64,000 bases of DNA from Malachius bipustulatus (GCA_910589415.1 OU342633.1:37640210-37704209); one strand, 5' to 3'; counted from the stretch's first letter, positions 32,045 through 43,808 are shown. The notes: a model not told the origin generated them from the sequence alone. Numbers and translations: made by a program.

Positions 32045-35000
32045 GTAAGCTTCTCCTTCTTAAAACTATGCAATTTTCATTATTACAATGCTATTGGTTA
32101 ATGTTATTTGGTTAAAGCATCAAAGATATTTTTTTGTTTCCTTGGAAACAGAACATATTATTCATGACCAGTTGGCTCTGCGTGCCTACCCACTTAAATG
32201 TACAATATTCTCAGGCTACTCAAGGAGGTTATTCGCTAAGTTGGTGAATTCACAATGATTGAATCAACAAGACAATAAAAAAATTCAACACAGGTGCAAT
32301 AAACGCGCTTCTTAGAGGAAATTGGCATGCCTCCACAAAAAAACCGTTTTTCGATTTAGAACAAGCAAATATAGAGTTTTTTTCTTGACAAAAATAGTAA
32401 CGAAATACCGCCGATGCCATCACACACGAAATAGTCCCCAAGATCCTGACTGCACAGTTTTCTATTCGAGTTTACCATGTACTATTTTTTTTAATAACAC
32501 TTTAGGGCCATAAATCGCCTTTTTGCAAAGAAAAGAAAAACTGATAAAGCAATGTAAATGGTCCCAGAGGACGAATTGTAGAGAATTAAAATAGGAAAAA
32601 AATGTAGGCTGAAACAGGCCGATCGCTTTATTAGTAAGTGCTTAATTAGTATTTTCGCTTTATTTCAAAAAACCGAAAAAATAGCGTTTTTTTTCTTCAA
32701 AAATTCAGACGCTGTCAGATGATTAGTTTTCGCGTGATTGCAATTGGAAATTATTCATACCATATTTTGCAGCGAGGCTGGATGCTCTGGAGGTCGCCCG
32801 ATTCGAATTTATCAAACGGATTTGGAAAGTAGAAGTGTTCAGCTATAAAATGTCAATAATCTTTATTTTCCATTTAAATTCTGCAAAATGGGTAAAAGTT
32901 GCGCGCAAACATTAGTGAAAACGGCTGCTGTTCTACCCCCACTCCACGACTACTGACGCGCACTCAGCCATTTCTTCAATGATTGCGCGGAATTTTTACC
33001 CATTTTCAGCATGTAAAATAAATGAAACATGAAGATTGACATTTTATAGCTGAACACACATCTACTTTCCAAATCCGTTTGACTGATTAGAATCAGACGA
33101 CCTACGAGCATCCAGCCTCGCTATAAAATATGGTATGAAGAACTTCTAATTACAATTACGCGGAAACTAATTATTTGACAGGGTCTGGGTTTTTCACACA
33201 GGAATTGCCTTTCAATATCGACTATCTCGCAAAAAGCCGTCATCACTACAACTAAAAAAATGGCCACATTACGAATTAAAAAAACGCTATTTTTTGTATT
33301 TTTGGGATTTCTCCCTTAATAATGATCGGATTGTTTCAGCTCTCATTTTCTTCGTCTTTTTATTCTCTACAATTCGTACCATGGGACCATCAGTTTTTTT
33401 ATAAGCAAAAAAAAAATATGCGATTTTTTGCACTAAATGGTTAATAAAATAAAAGAAAATGGTAAACTTGAGTAAAAAACTGCACAGTTAGGATCTGGGA
33501 GCAATTCCGTGTGTGATGGAACTACTGGCGGTGTTCTGTTACTATTTTTGTCAATTCTAGTTATTTTAGAGTTATGTTGCTTGACGTATTGATTTTTTTT
33601 TTGTACCGGAATTGGTGGATTCTAATTTTGGAAAAAAGTTTTTAGTTTTTTTTTAGTTTTCCAAATGATCCAAATTGTTTGTTACATCTATAAATCAGAA
33701 GGTTGGTTTATTTTCTACCTACATCATAAGCTGATTAAAGAAGAAAAAATTTAAAATAAAACATTTTTTACATTGAAGAGTCTAGAAGCTGCGACTTCAG
33801 AGAAGTCTTTTTGTAATCAAAATCTGTGTAATCAAAATTGTCCAAAAACACATTTCTGGAAAAGGTGCATTGAAACTGAACCATAGTTGAATAGTTTATA
33901 CACTTACCTGGCAAAAATCCGGCCACATTAAAATATTTTATTTAAGTTTTTTTTATTTAAGGATTTTCAGCGCTACTTTTGTTAATATTATCATCAACAA
34001 GTATCATCAACAAGTGACTCTTCAGCATTTTTTCCGCCAGTTACCGCTCTTTAGTTAAAATAACGAATTTTTATATTTTATTTTCAACAATTATTAAGGG
34101 ATGTGGGTTTTTCGCCGGTCAGAGTATTTGCATAATTTTTTTTTTTAATAAGAAACTCCTCGAAATTTGCATGCAATTTATTTGAAGGGACAAGTACCTA
34201 CAAATCTAAAATCCTCGGATTGCATACTTGTATAAATCAACTACCTGAAGAAGAGTCTTCAGTCTCGAGTTAGTGACGCATCGTGCAGGTACAAGATAAA
34301 TGATTGCAATTAGGAATAAATATTACCACTTTGTACTAAATGAGTAAATAGTGTCAAATAAAATGTAAATAAGTATATAAAACTGAATAAAGAATTAGTG
34401 TATAGTGTGAACAAAAAATTGAAAGCATTTCTTTAATAAAAAATAATTGACATAAATCCGTTATAGTATTAAGTACCTAATTATTATTCTCGATATAAAC
34501 TTGACATTGACTTTGGCAGAATTTTCAGATCTTTGCCTGTTTGGGACTCTGCCAACTACTTCTGCTCTTTATTATCGTCTAGTTCTTATAATGTATAGGC
34601 ATTTTCGCGAGGATCGATTTTTTCCACGTTAGAACAATCCCGTTTTAAAAGAGCACGGAATATGGGAACAGGTGAACGGGGTAAATTGTAGCCTTAAGCT
34701 AGAAGTTAACCTTGGAAATGAAGGGCGAAGCTGCTTGATAAAAATACTGCAACTCTATATCTATATCGTACAGCAGGATATTCTATCAACGCGACACTTC
34801 ACATAGGCGTGTATAATAAAGGGCTCAAATTCTAAGCATTTTTTACTCGCTTAAAACTAGATATCCCGAGATTTCAGTTAATTCTAATCACTAATCAATG
34901 AACGCCACACTAATACTAAGTTGAAATTTATATTCTTGATGTATCTTTCTCTATTATTTAAAATACGATCCTAACTTATTTCAGGATCTCTACTAATTTT

Positions 35001-38000
35001 GACAGCAAAGTACAAAAAGTCTTGTGACTTTTTTTTAAAGGCGGGTCTATAAGGAATCGCGAGCCTAGAAGGATGCTGCGCAGGTAGTGTGCAGCAAATT
35101 CTTGTTTGTCCTCGATTTGCAGTTCGAGGGAAAAACGATATTTAGTGTGATGTGATTCTACACTTGAAGAGACCAATTCTTGGGCACCCAGCGCTTTGGG
35201 TACACACCCAGTAAATAGCTCTAGTCGGAATCAGGGTTTCAAGTTCTCTAGAGCAGTTCCCAAAGGAGTACCGACAGAACAGAGAGAGAGAGAGAGAGAG
35301 AGAGAGGCCATCCACTTCAACTTCAACTTCAACACGTGTTTTGAGGGTGTTAGCGAATCAGTTCGAGCTCTTCCTTTGATGGAGTCGAGGAGCTTACTCA
35401 GGGTGTATTTAAGGGCAGAACCCCACATCTAGACAGCGGTTTCACAGCTGTCTAGATGTAATTTTTTTTCTAATGAGAAATACCACTTTTTGACAGCTGC
35501 CTTGGCAAGATAAGTAACCTGAGTTTCCCAAGAGAAATCTCCACTAAGAGATCAACTGCGTTCATTTACTTCTAAATTATGCTCACCTCTAGGAAAATGG
35601 GAGCTGTAGAGTCAAAACCTCAGTGGGAGATTGATTGATTGATTAATGTTTTGTTTATTTGTTTAATATACAGTCACCCTGTATATAGAGAGAGTACGAG
35701 GGAGGAATAAATAAGGAAAATGCTGAGCAAAAGTAGTAGGTAGAACAGAAATAGGTACAGTAATAGTAAAAGTGTCCCGATTCCCTTAATAATTTCTAAC
35801 GTACAAACTTTTTTATACAATTTAAAACAATTTTATATCCTTTTAGCTGATATAAAATAAGTATATACATCCTTCACAACCCCGTTAGTCGCCACCTCTT
35901 GTTAAACTAACGACACTTTAGCCCCAAGTGATTCCATAATAGAAAATGATGTTGAACAGCCTAGGAAACGGTTGAGTAGAGATGATACAATATTGTGTGT
36001 AGGTTTATAAGAACAAGCAGAAATTTGCGTCATGTATTCTCCAAATTGCTCGTTTCTTTAACCCCTCCCACGAGATATAACATACTTATTCCTTTACAAT
36101 ATTTCTATAACACAAAAACTCGAAAAACGAAGGCACATAATACATAGGGATTAAATTAAACCCTTTCCTTTTTACATGTAAATAAATTACTAAAGAAAGT
36201 AAATTAGAATTTAGAAAAATCTCTCAAATAGTGCAGTTCAAACTCTGGCGATCTAGCAGAAGAATAAATGATAAGATTTATTTTTAATCCTTTAAAAAAT
36301 AGTAGACTAGGCATATTAGAATTCTCAGAGGAATGTTTTGCAATAGTTTTGATTTTCCCGCCCACACTTATGTTTTTTTGGATCGCCGAACATGAATTTT
36401 AAGTTGACTGGCAATAATTTGGCCCGGAACTTTGTTTTTTTTGCACTTTTTGTCAAAATTTTTGCACTTTTTTCAGTTTTTGGCCTAAATCTCAAAAATG
36501 GGCAACGTTTTTCCGACAAGTCCATTCTATATAAAATTAAAGCATAGAAAATTTCCCATAAATGACGGTTTTTTAGGAAGACTACCCGTTCCGCCGGTGG
36601 ACTGTCCCCCAGAAAACTCGTTTTCATTGCGTGGGGTTCTAGAAAGTTTTGCTATAGTTTTGATCTTCTCATTCTGTATGTTTTTTGAGTGGCTGAACAC
36701 GAATTTGAAGTTTTTTTTGCACTTTTTGTCCAAATATTTACAAGTTTTTGGTTGAAATCTCAGCACGGAAGCGTTTTTTTCACATGTCCATTTTATACAA
36801 AACTAAAGTAGACAAAATTTTACACATTTCTTTAGATAACGCTTTTTTGGAAGACTAACCGTTTCGCCTCTAGAGCGCGCCAAAAACTCATTCTCAGACT
36901 GAGTATACCTTTCAAAATGAATATAAAAAATTTTTCTCAGGTAGTAGGGTTCTGTAATGAAATGAACAGAAGAATGGGTTGGTTAACTTCTACCAAATTA
37001 ACTACTTCAAACAGGTATAACTATGCTGCAACTATGCTCCAACTATGCTCCCAAGGAAAAATGTGTTATATATTACCTTTGTCTTATTCCTTGTCCACAC
37101 ATTCTTCGATGGTCTCAACAACATGGAAGAAGGTGAAGCTGAGTTCATCCTGTACTTCGACGTCAAATGGTCTGTCGTTAATAAGGGTATTTGTGAGATC
37201 TGTCTCGATTGTCAATTTGTTGCACGACCTCTCACAGTTGATGCCTTTTTTGCGCAGGTCTTGACGCATCTGAATGACATCATGCAGCAGTTCGAGAAAA
37301 GCAGCGGCTTGTAGAGAGATGATCGGTTACAGGCAATTTGTTGTCCGACAAAAGATGAATGACATGTTGTCAGACAACATGCCATCCATTGATGTTGTGC
37401 TGTGAGCAGAGGCGGAAATTGTAGACACGTGTTTCGTCCTGTTTGGGACTCTTCAGTACAATGTATCTACCAACACACAGCACAGTTTAGATCACGGATC
37501 CCGTGAGCAGAATGCAATGAAATAAAAATAAAATAAAAGGCACGGTGGGTTCGGCTTGCGCCATAGGATACACCCCAGACAGCCATAATGCATGCCAAAA
37601 ATGAGATCATTTTTTGATCACACAGCACAACATCAATGGATGGCATGTTGTCTGACAACATGTCATTCATCTTTTGTCTAGCAACGCCTAGTAGGGGCTT
37701 TACCTACTTCATGCACACCGGGGGGCACTGCACTCATTTTTGGCATGCATTATGGCTGTCTGGGGTGTATCCTATGGCGCAAGCCGAACCCACCGTGCCT
37801 TTTATTTTATTTTTATTTCAATTTGTTGTCCGTTTCCAACTCCAATCTTCGGCATTTTTTTCAGCCTCCACTGAGTGCTACACTTGGTGATACACTTTAA
37901 AGGGTGCTGTGTGGCTGCAGCAATTGATAGTGGCAGTGCAGATATTTTTTATGAGGTCTTGAAAGTAGCTTTCTTATAATTACTGCTGTTACTGTACCTC

Positions 38001-41000
38001 AGATGGTTTATCGACGGTTCAGTCCTTCTTGTGTAGCCGTGCACGTTAACCAGGAATCTCATCTCCCCTGCCTGTTGGAATGTTTTCTAGAGTTGCCTCA
38101 GGATTTTTGAATACAATACCTAATTGCAACATCGGCAAGGTGGGAGTTTTTGGTGAGAGTTTTCACAAACTTCAATTTTCCTTGGTTGTAAGGAGGTGGA
38201 GTCATATCACAACCACTCATTGCGTGAAGAACATGATGTGTTTTTAATGGTTCTTACATTCTTAAATGGTTTTGTTTTTCAGAGCGTGCATAGGGGAGTA
38301 GGTGGTAGAAGGTTGGTATACGTATTTCTTTACTGGTTTGAGGAAGAATACGTTTTCTCGTTCCCAAAGACCCGTGATGTTGACCAACAGGTCGATATCC
38401 TTTCCAATCAAGTGCCAACCAAGCGCGAAAACAGTAATATAATTGCACATATTATGGGAATATGTTTTTTTTTTTTGCACGTTCTAGCGATGGAACGGTT
38501 ATCAGTCTTACAGAAAAATGTATGGGAAATTTTGTCACCTACAGTTTTGTAAAGAGTGGACTTGTCTATAAAACGGCGTCTTTCTGAAATATAAGCCAAA
38601 ACTGATCAAAGTGTGAAAATTTTGGCAAAAAGTGTCAAAAAAGCAAAGTCCCACCCCAAATTATCGCCTGCAAACTTCCAATTCATGTTAAGTGAACCAA
38701 AAAACATAGGGGATGAGAAAATCAAAACTATAGCAAAACTTTTCTCTGTACCCTAATTGCTTTCCTAATATTCCTAGACTATAGGTGAAGATGAAACAAA
38801 TAAATATAGAATTTGAATTAACATCATTGAAATGCTTCAAGGCGCCGTGCAGGGTTGCGAGACTGTGGAGACGCTGATTACAGACGGCGGACGTCTGCTG
38901 ATTCGCAAACTACCGTGAACAACACTTACTAAGTCACCGTAGATTTCTAAGAATCATGAGAGATAGCTTGGCGGTTTGAAGTGGTGGCTCATTAATGTAT
39001 TTTAAAAATTTACGAATCAGTCCCTATTTCTATCACCTTGGATTGCATACATAAACCAACTCAGGCAGAAAACCTGAAGAGGAGTCTTCTCAAAAAGGAG
39101 TGAAGCGGTGTATAATGTGTAAAAATAGCTAAAAAATATTTCTTCAATAAATAATTGACTGAATGAGTCTAGGATTACTTTATAGATGAACCTTTTAACG
39201 TAAATCCGTTAGGTACAATGCTTATAACTTCAATACTCGAAAATAACCGCCAACTGCAAGTCATGAGCCCGTTATAATAATAACACAATTACTATGGAAT
39301 TATTATAGGTACATGGAGGTGGAAGAGGATGATTTCTCCCATCCAGGAATGATAAGGGAGGATAAACCGAAAGTAAATTTCTGCACTGATAGTTGTTATA
39401 CTGGACAATGGGACTCTTTAGGTATGAGCGGATTTGGAACCTACGTTTTTCCACACGGTAAGTCATAAGTTCAAATAGGTAGGTACCTACATTATACATC
39501 TCAATATTTTGCATTCAAATTTTTTTTTTGCAATAAATTCAATTATGCATTCAAAATATCGATTTTTGTTTTCAAACGTGTTTATCTTTGTCGTCCGCAT
39601 TTAATTTGTGTTGTCTGAGCTCACTATCTCACCATCTTTGGTTGTAGGATTTCGCAGAAAAGCAAAAGAAGCTTTTCATTGCAGTGCCTCTTCTTTATTT
39701 GGCCGGCCTGCGCGAAGCTAAGCAAATCAAGAACTTTCACGCATTGAAAAATCGAAAAAATTGAATTTAAATCGACCTGAGTTTGGTGTTTAAAATTTTA
39801 TTTCATGTCTTATGTGGCTCATAAAACAATAATACAATAATAATAGCCTGTTATTGATATTATGCAACCAATAAAACTGAATAGAATTTTAAGACTGCTA
39901 TAATAAGTATACCTAGTTAACAATAATTTTAATAAGCAAAACGTATTTATCTTATGCAAAACAATCTTACATGTTGTCCTAAAATAGTTCTCTAATGAGT
40001 TCCCTAATAACGTTTTTTATGCCTCAATATCAAATTTTCGCAAAGGTAAGACCATTAAAAATATTGGATGTTTTTACAAACAGTGGTGATACAAATTACC
40101 TACCTATTGTAACGAGAGAATGAAATTTACCCAGTTTTTTGAAGTATATATTTTACACGGAACGGTCAATTTTTTTTGAAATTTAAGTAAAGTTATAGGT
40201 CCGTAAATTCCCGAAAAAAAATACTTATGCCGATTTATCCAAAATTATGTCCAAACCACGAAACTTTTATAAACGGGAAAAAAGTTTAGTCATACTTTAG
40301 CCTTTGAATAAAAAATACAGAATCGGTCTTGACGTACGAATAAAAAAGTCCTGAAGTAAAAAGTGAGACGTGGCATCAAAAGTAGACTTTTTTTAAGTCT
40401 CTTTTAGCTAATCCATTTTTGACTTATTTTGGAAAGTGTGTTTTGGTGGACATGGCCTGGTATATATGATTGAAATTGCAAAAAAGCCAGGTAAATAAAT
40501 TTTAAAAAATATGAAAACTTAGTTCTCAATCCTACTTTTAACAAAAATTTCAACTGAAGAGGGGGACAGAATTTTTTATAAGAAGGAATCTGCTGAATAT
40601 CAATAAATAGAATTGTAGAGTTATAAAGAGCCTTTTGAAGCAAATTTAAGCAAACCTGCACTTAACCAGAGAGCTGGGCAAAGCCCTCGACAAAGGAGCT
40701 TGATGCCACAAGCCTCAACGGCTGCTAAGAAGGAGTTGAAAGCTCAAAGCCACAATTCCCTTTTGATATATAAACAGCTTTGCCATTCCCAACTCGCTTG
40801 AAAAGGAATTGCAGCGAAAGCCACAAGCCCTTTTGTAAAGGATTTGAAGCTCTATGCGGGCTGGAAGTTCTGAAAAAGAGCTTCAAGCCCATGAAAAAGA
40901 GTTATTTAAAAGAGCTTCAAACCCTTGAAAGTAGCTTGGAAGCCTTTTGTTAATATATTTTCTCCTAAACATCTTGCCGCTGAGAATCAATTATAAAAAT

Positions 41001-43702
41001 CGCGACCTAAAAAAACTCACATCCCTATTCAAGTCCTTCCACCGTCTTCCGTCTCCCCAGCAGGAAATTATTCCCCCAGGATGCGAATTGTGAGTTGTAA
41101 CTCGCAAGAATATTCACACGCACTTTTGTTTTAAAGAACGTTTTCTGTCCTTTATTAAAGAGCTTTAAAATTGTGAATGCAAGAGGGCTTCAATTTCTTT
41201 TGAGGACTTCGTAAGCCCTCAAGAGCTTTGAAAGCCCGCAAAAGGAATTGAATTTCTTTTTTACATTCACAATTCCAAAGCTCTTTTATAAAGCAATTGA
41301 AGCCCAAAGCCACAAGCTTTCGTTTTAAAAAGGACTTAAAGCCATGGAATTGCAATTCCTAAAAGGGCTTGAAGCACCCTCCCTAAAGTCACAAGACCCT
41401 AAGCCAGCTCTGCTTAAGCATATAAAAATTTCTCTTCGGCTAAAACCGTAAACTGATAAGACCTCAGAAAATGGCTTAGCAAAAAAATTAATGGAACGTA
41501 AAATGGTGTATTTCGGAATGGTTTTTATCCTTACGTTTTTTCATAAAAAATATATGAACCACAAAAAATATGTGAATAAAAAAAATTAACAAATTTTTCT
41601 TTACAGGCGTTGAATATGAAGGTAATTTTAAGGACGGCATGTTTCACGGAGAAGGAACTCTCACTTATCCGATGGGGCAGAAAGTCGATGGTACGTGGGA
41701 CGAAGGAGTTATGCAGAAAAGCACATTCCGTTTTACTGATGGTCTGGAATTCCACGAGCCTTGGGACTACTGTCGTTTTCCTGATAGAAGGTAGGCAAAG
41801 CTAATCTGCAGGGTTTTTTTTTAAGAGGGAACGTCGGTCTTAACTATGTAGATAGTCGCTCCACTCTGATAATTTTTGGCTTCGAGAACTAGCTCATTCT
41901 CATTTTTTGCGATATAAATGCCTGGTTAAATAGACGAGTATAAAAATTCATAGCGACACTGGGATTCGAACCCAGTTGGTGGCAGTCTACTTTGTCGCTT
42001 GCACGCTGGGCCACTGTATCACCGCCCGCCACCTAGAGAGGTTGTATTGCTATAATATTTATTACTAGGACCGCTCAGGACATAATAATAAGTAAATAAA
42101 TTGAACATAAAAGCAGCTTAGAACTACCTTCACTTGCCAAAAAAAGTGAATTTTAGTAAATAAGTAAGCCTGAAGTATTGCCCTTAAAAAAACAGCCATT
42201 TTATGAGACGTTCAACAATAATTGATTTATGTCGCTCACTTGAGCTTTATCTCTAATATAAGATTACTATATGCGGAAAATATCAATTTTCGTCTCTTTT
42301 TGACGTCTTTAAAAAGATTTGGTGCTCAAGAGTTCTTAAATTGCATTTTACGCAAAAACTCAATTTACACGACAACAACAATTAATTAAACATCCTCTTT
42401 TCATAAAGGAAAACGTTGAAAGCTTACAAAAATCAGAGCAAATAGATATAACAGAAATTATGATTTAGATACATAAAAATAAGCTCTCTATAACATTAAG
42501 TTGGCACCAAGTAAAGAAACTATCAAAGTGTTAAAATTGAAAGTAACAGAATTTGTTTTCTGTTGACAAACTGTACCGAGTACTTTGTGATGACTGGTGA
42601 TGGAGAAAGTTTACCCCTTTATTGGAAATCCATTATTGCACTCCAGAAAATAATCATATCCATAACATTGTAAAGAGAACAAGTCAAATAACGAGTGTAA
42701 GCTTGAGGTTAACGGTTTCATCCCCTCATCCGTATACTTGTCCAAGTCTAGACTTTTTCCGATGGGCTTTTTTTGATCAGATAATCGCCTCAGTCATAAG
42801 CGTTCGGAGATTTGAAATATTCTTGGGCGAGTGTTAACTAAAGATTTATAAGAAGTAGTTATAGAGGCTGAATGAAAATGCTAAAAAGGTCAATTTTTCT
42901 AGTCATATAGTTTAATTTTTATGTTAATCAAAAATTTGCTTTATAAAAGGCGTTTACAACATTTGATTGTAATTAATAATTGTTTGATTGAGCTTTACTT
43001 ATTTATTTATTTCTTTACAGATTCTTTGTTGAAATGAATGAAGGTCTCCGACCGGCAGGTAGGGAATTTTTGACCAATGAGCAACCCACCAGAATGATAC
43101 CAAAAGGATGCTATGATACTGGCAAAGGCTTTTTCGATGCAAAAACTAAATGCGTCACTGGTTCGTTAACTCCTGAAGAAATTATGAAGTATATTAATGC
43201 TACTTGTATTTGAGGGAAATATTCTTACAAATTTCAAATTTTACCACTTCCAGAAAAATGGATGTTTCTGGTGATGTAGCTGAGAAGATGATGAACGTAG
43301 TTGGTGAAGTCATAGAAAGACCTCACGTACAGTAAGTGTTATTCGTTTTTTTTTTATACGAATAGAAACAAAATTTTTTCATAAAAATTGATAAAATTGA
43401 TTATTTTGATACACAGAATTGCAACAGAAGCGGAGGAGGAATGGATCGTGAAAAATTGTAGAAAAGCTTGGGACGAAGTTGTGGGATACAAACCTGAGCT
43501 GTACGAATACTGGACAAGTGGCAGAGCTGAAGAACTAGCTCTGATACAGGGTTCTGAAAAATCTTCGATGAGTTCATCTATACCAAGCAGTACGCAGGTG
43601 ATTGAAAGTGAAGCCACTGAAGTTGAAGAAGTTGCAGTAGTCGAGGAGGATAAACCTGAAAGAGATGATATTACCAAAATATGGTTGATTGACGACGTCT
43701 AA
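31920..43702 (+). CDS. MORN5: MORN repeat-containing protein 5-like gene, six coding exons
   Basis: Exons: 31920-32044, 39309-39457, 41607-41790, 43021-43188, 43254-43331 and 43417-43702. All junctions have GT...AG ends and keep frame; the sum is 990 nt, 329 residues. Residues 72-92 and 95-115 form two MORN repeats (YTGQWDSLGMSGFGTYVFPH; YEGNFKDGMFHGEGTL). The region after them, with FTDGLEFHE, FFVEMNEGLRPAGREFL, RMIPKGCYDTGKGFFD and EEEWIVKNCRKAW, follows vertebrate MORN5 order closely. Vertebrate MORN5 is about half this length. Here an N-terminal extension of about 65 residues and an acidic C-terminal tail are added. MORN5 is linked to testis or ciliated cells, which is family knowledge only. 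Introns 1 to 3 are filled with mobile DNA; introns 4 and 5 are 65 and 85 bp. Confidence 0.9.
32386..33554. mobile_element. 1.2-kb palindromic element inside MORN5-like intron 1
   Basis: The left arm (about 32386-32870) begins TTGACAAAAATAGTAAC. The right arm (about 33030-33554) ends with its mirror. Internal landmarks pair too: CCATCACACACG with CGTGTGTGATGG, and CTGGATGCTC with GAGCATCCAG. Divergence between arms is moderate, so it is older than the palindrome at 49973. No coding capacity or clear target duplication. Confidence 0.82.
34140..34480 (+). repeat. Dispersed repeat copy 1 (direct partner at 38990-39220)
   Basis: Shares GGATTGCATAC, a run with CCTGAAGA and GAGTCTTC, TTCTTTAATAAA versus TTCTTCAATAAA, ATAATTGAC and GTAAATCCGTTA-type text, in the same order as 38990-39220. 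Non-coding. Confidence 0.6.
34975..35620 (-). pseudogene. LINE RT C-terminal remnant
   Basis: Broken minus-strand frames hold pieces of the region after the RT thumb in LINE polyproteins. MWGSALKYTLSKLLDSIKGR lies at about 35370-35428. A block with HHTKYRFSLE and AHYLRSIL lies at about 35060-35150. A stop replaces the residue before MWG. A (GA)n microsatellite interrupts it. The match rests on remembered family patterns, so the clade is open. Confidence 0.55.
35277..35306. repeat. (GA)n microsatellite
   Basis: An uninterrupted GA run of about 14 units inside the LINE remnant, followed by a short CTTCAA triplication (CTTCAACTTCAACTTCAA). Confidence 0.9.
37030..37320. other. Open, unrecognised segment (possible decayed coding DNA)
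   Basis: Long open frames run on both strands. The minus frame from 37312 to 37084 is the most protein-like, with RQDLRKKGINCERSCNKL and an acidic end. I do not recognise a family. It may be a captured gene fragment inside the 36335-38755 element. Confidence 0.3.
37348..37823. repeat. Interlocked inverted repeats in A-B-A'-B' order
   Basis: Block A (37348-37406, GATGAATGACATGTTGTC) recurs inverted at 37617-37678. Block B (37515-37610, GGCACGGTGGGTTCGGCTTG) recurs inverted at 37732-37823. The order A, B, inverted A, inverted B is not a simple palindrome. Each block also holds a smaller hairpin (TGTTGTCAGACAACA). Confidence 0.85.
38990..39220 (+). repeat. Dispersed repeat copy 2 (direct partner at 34140-34480)
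   Basis: Direct-orientation partner of the repeat at 34140, ending about 90 bp before MORN5-like exon 2. Non-coding. Confidence 0.6.
39309..39457 (+). CDS. MORN5: MORN5-like coding exon 2 (first MORN repeat)
   Basis: Acceptor TTATAG and donor GTAAGT. It encodes the acidic linker and the first MORN repeat, with YTGQW and GMSGFGTYVFPH. It is separated from exon 1 by a 7,264-bp intron. Confidence 0.9.
39458..40655. other. MORN5-like intron 2, first part, nothing recognised
   Basis: AT-rich intronic DNA without a recognisable element before the GGGCTT-rich repeat. Confidence 0.5.
40660..41425. mobile_element. GGGCTT/AAGCCC-rich foldback-like repeat, copy 1
   Basis: The element starts AGAGCTGGGCAAAGCCCT and ends AAGCCAGCTCT, mirror-like ends. 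The interior is built from short words such as AAAGAGCTTCAAGCCC and their complements, so it can fold on itself. A second copy lies at 60865-61848. TTAA occurs near both ends (40657, 41427), which might be a target duplication, but copy 2 does not support that. No coding capacity. Confidence 0.72.
41607..41790 (+). CDS. MORN5: MORN5-like coding exon 3 (second MORN repeat)
   Basis: Acceptor TTTACAG and donor GTAGGC. Encodes VEYEGNFKDGMFHGEGTL, the closest match to vertebrate MORN5, then FTDGLEFHEPWDYCRFPDR. Confidence 0.95.
41813..42030 (-). mobile_element. tRNA-derived SINE, copy D, in MORN5-like intron 3
   Basis: Minus strand: tRNA-like head at about 41950-42030 with A-box-like TGATACAGTGG and a perfect B box in CTGGGTTCGAATCCCAG. 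The body has GAGCTAGTTCTCGAAG. The A-tail is seen as the T-run at 41813-41822. It sits 22 bp after the exon 3 donor. This is the best-preserved head of the four copies. Confidence 0.88.
42031..43020. other. Rest of MORN5-like intron 3, nothing recognised
   Basis: AT-rich intronic DNA ending in the acceptor TTCTTTACAG. Confidence 0.5.
43021..43188 (+). CDS. MORN5: MORN5-like coding exon 4
   Basis: Acceptor TTCTTTACAG. Encodes FFVEMNEGLRPAGREFL to LTPEEIM. The donor GTATAT is weaker than the others; if it is not used, the frame runs into a TGA at about 43211-43213. Confidence 0.88.
43254..43331 (+). CDS. MORN5: MORN5-like coding exon 5
   Basis: A 78-nt exon between acceptor CACTTCCAG and donor GTAAGT, encoding MDVSGDVAEKMMNVV and IERPHVQ. 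It fits in frame only if the 65-bp intron 4 is spliced. Confidence 0.8.
43417..43702 (+). CDS. MORN5: MORN5-like coding exon 6 and stop
   Basis: Starts IATEAEEEWIVKNCRKAW, matching the conserved MORN5 end. It continues into a Ser- and Glu-rich tail ending KIWLIDDV and TAA at 43700-43702. Confidence 0.92.
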
Positions 43703-43808
43703 GCGCATTTGTTTTTTGTATAAAGTTATCTGATATAATTCACATGTCAACATCAGATTTATATAAAAAAAAATTGATTGCAGATTTAACAGTGCGTTTT
43801 ATCGGAGG

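Larger units (their letters stand above)
36335..38755. mobile_element. Inverted-repeat element with duplicated left arm
   Basis: The segment 36335-36640 is repeated directly at 36645-36905 and in inverted orientation at 38465-38755. Landmarks are GCTATAGTTTTGAT, TTTTTTGCACTTTTTGTC, GACAAGTCCAT and AAAATTTCCCAT. This suggests a foldback element whose left arm was tandemly duplicated. It lies wholly in MORN5-like intron 1. Part of the centre is a second, rearranged inverted structure (37348-37823). Confidence 0.75.

Noticed and set aside
43211..43213. TGA as the true stop of the MORN5-like gene
   Set aside because: Splicing the 65-bp intron keeps frame and restores the conserved C-terminal block, so the later stop is preferred.
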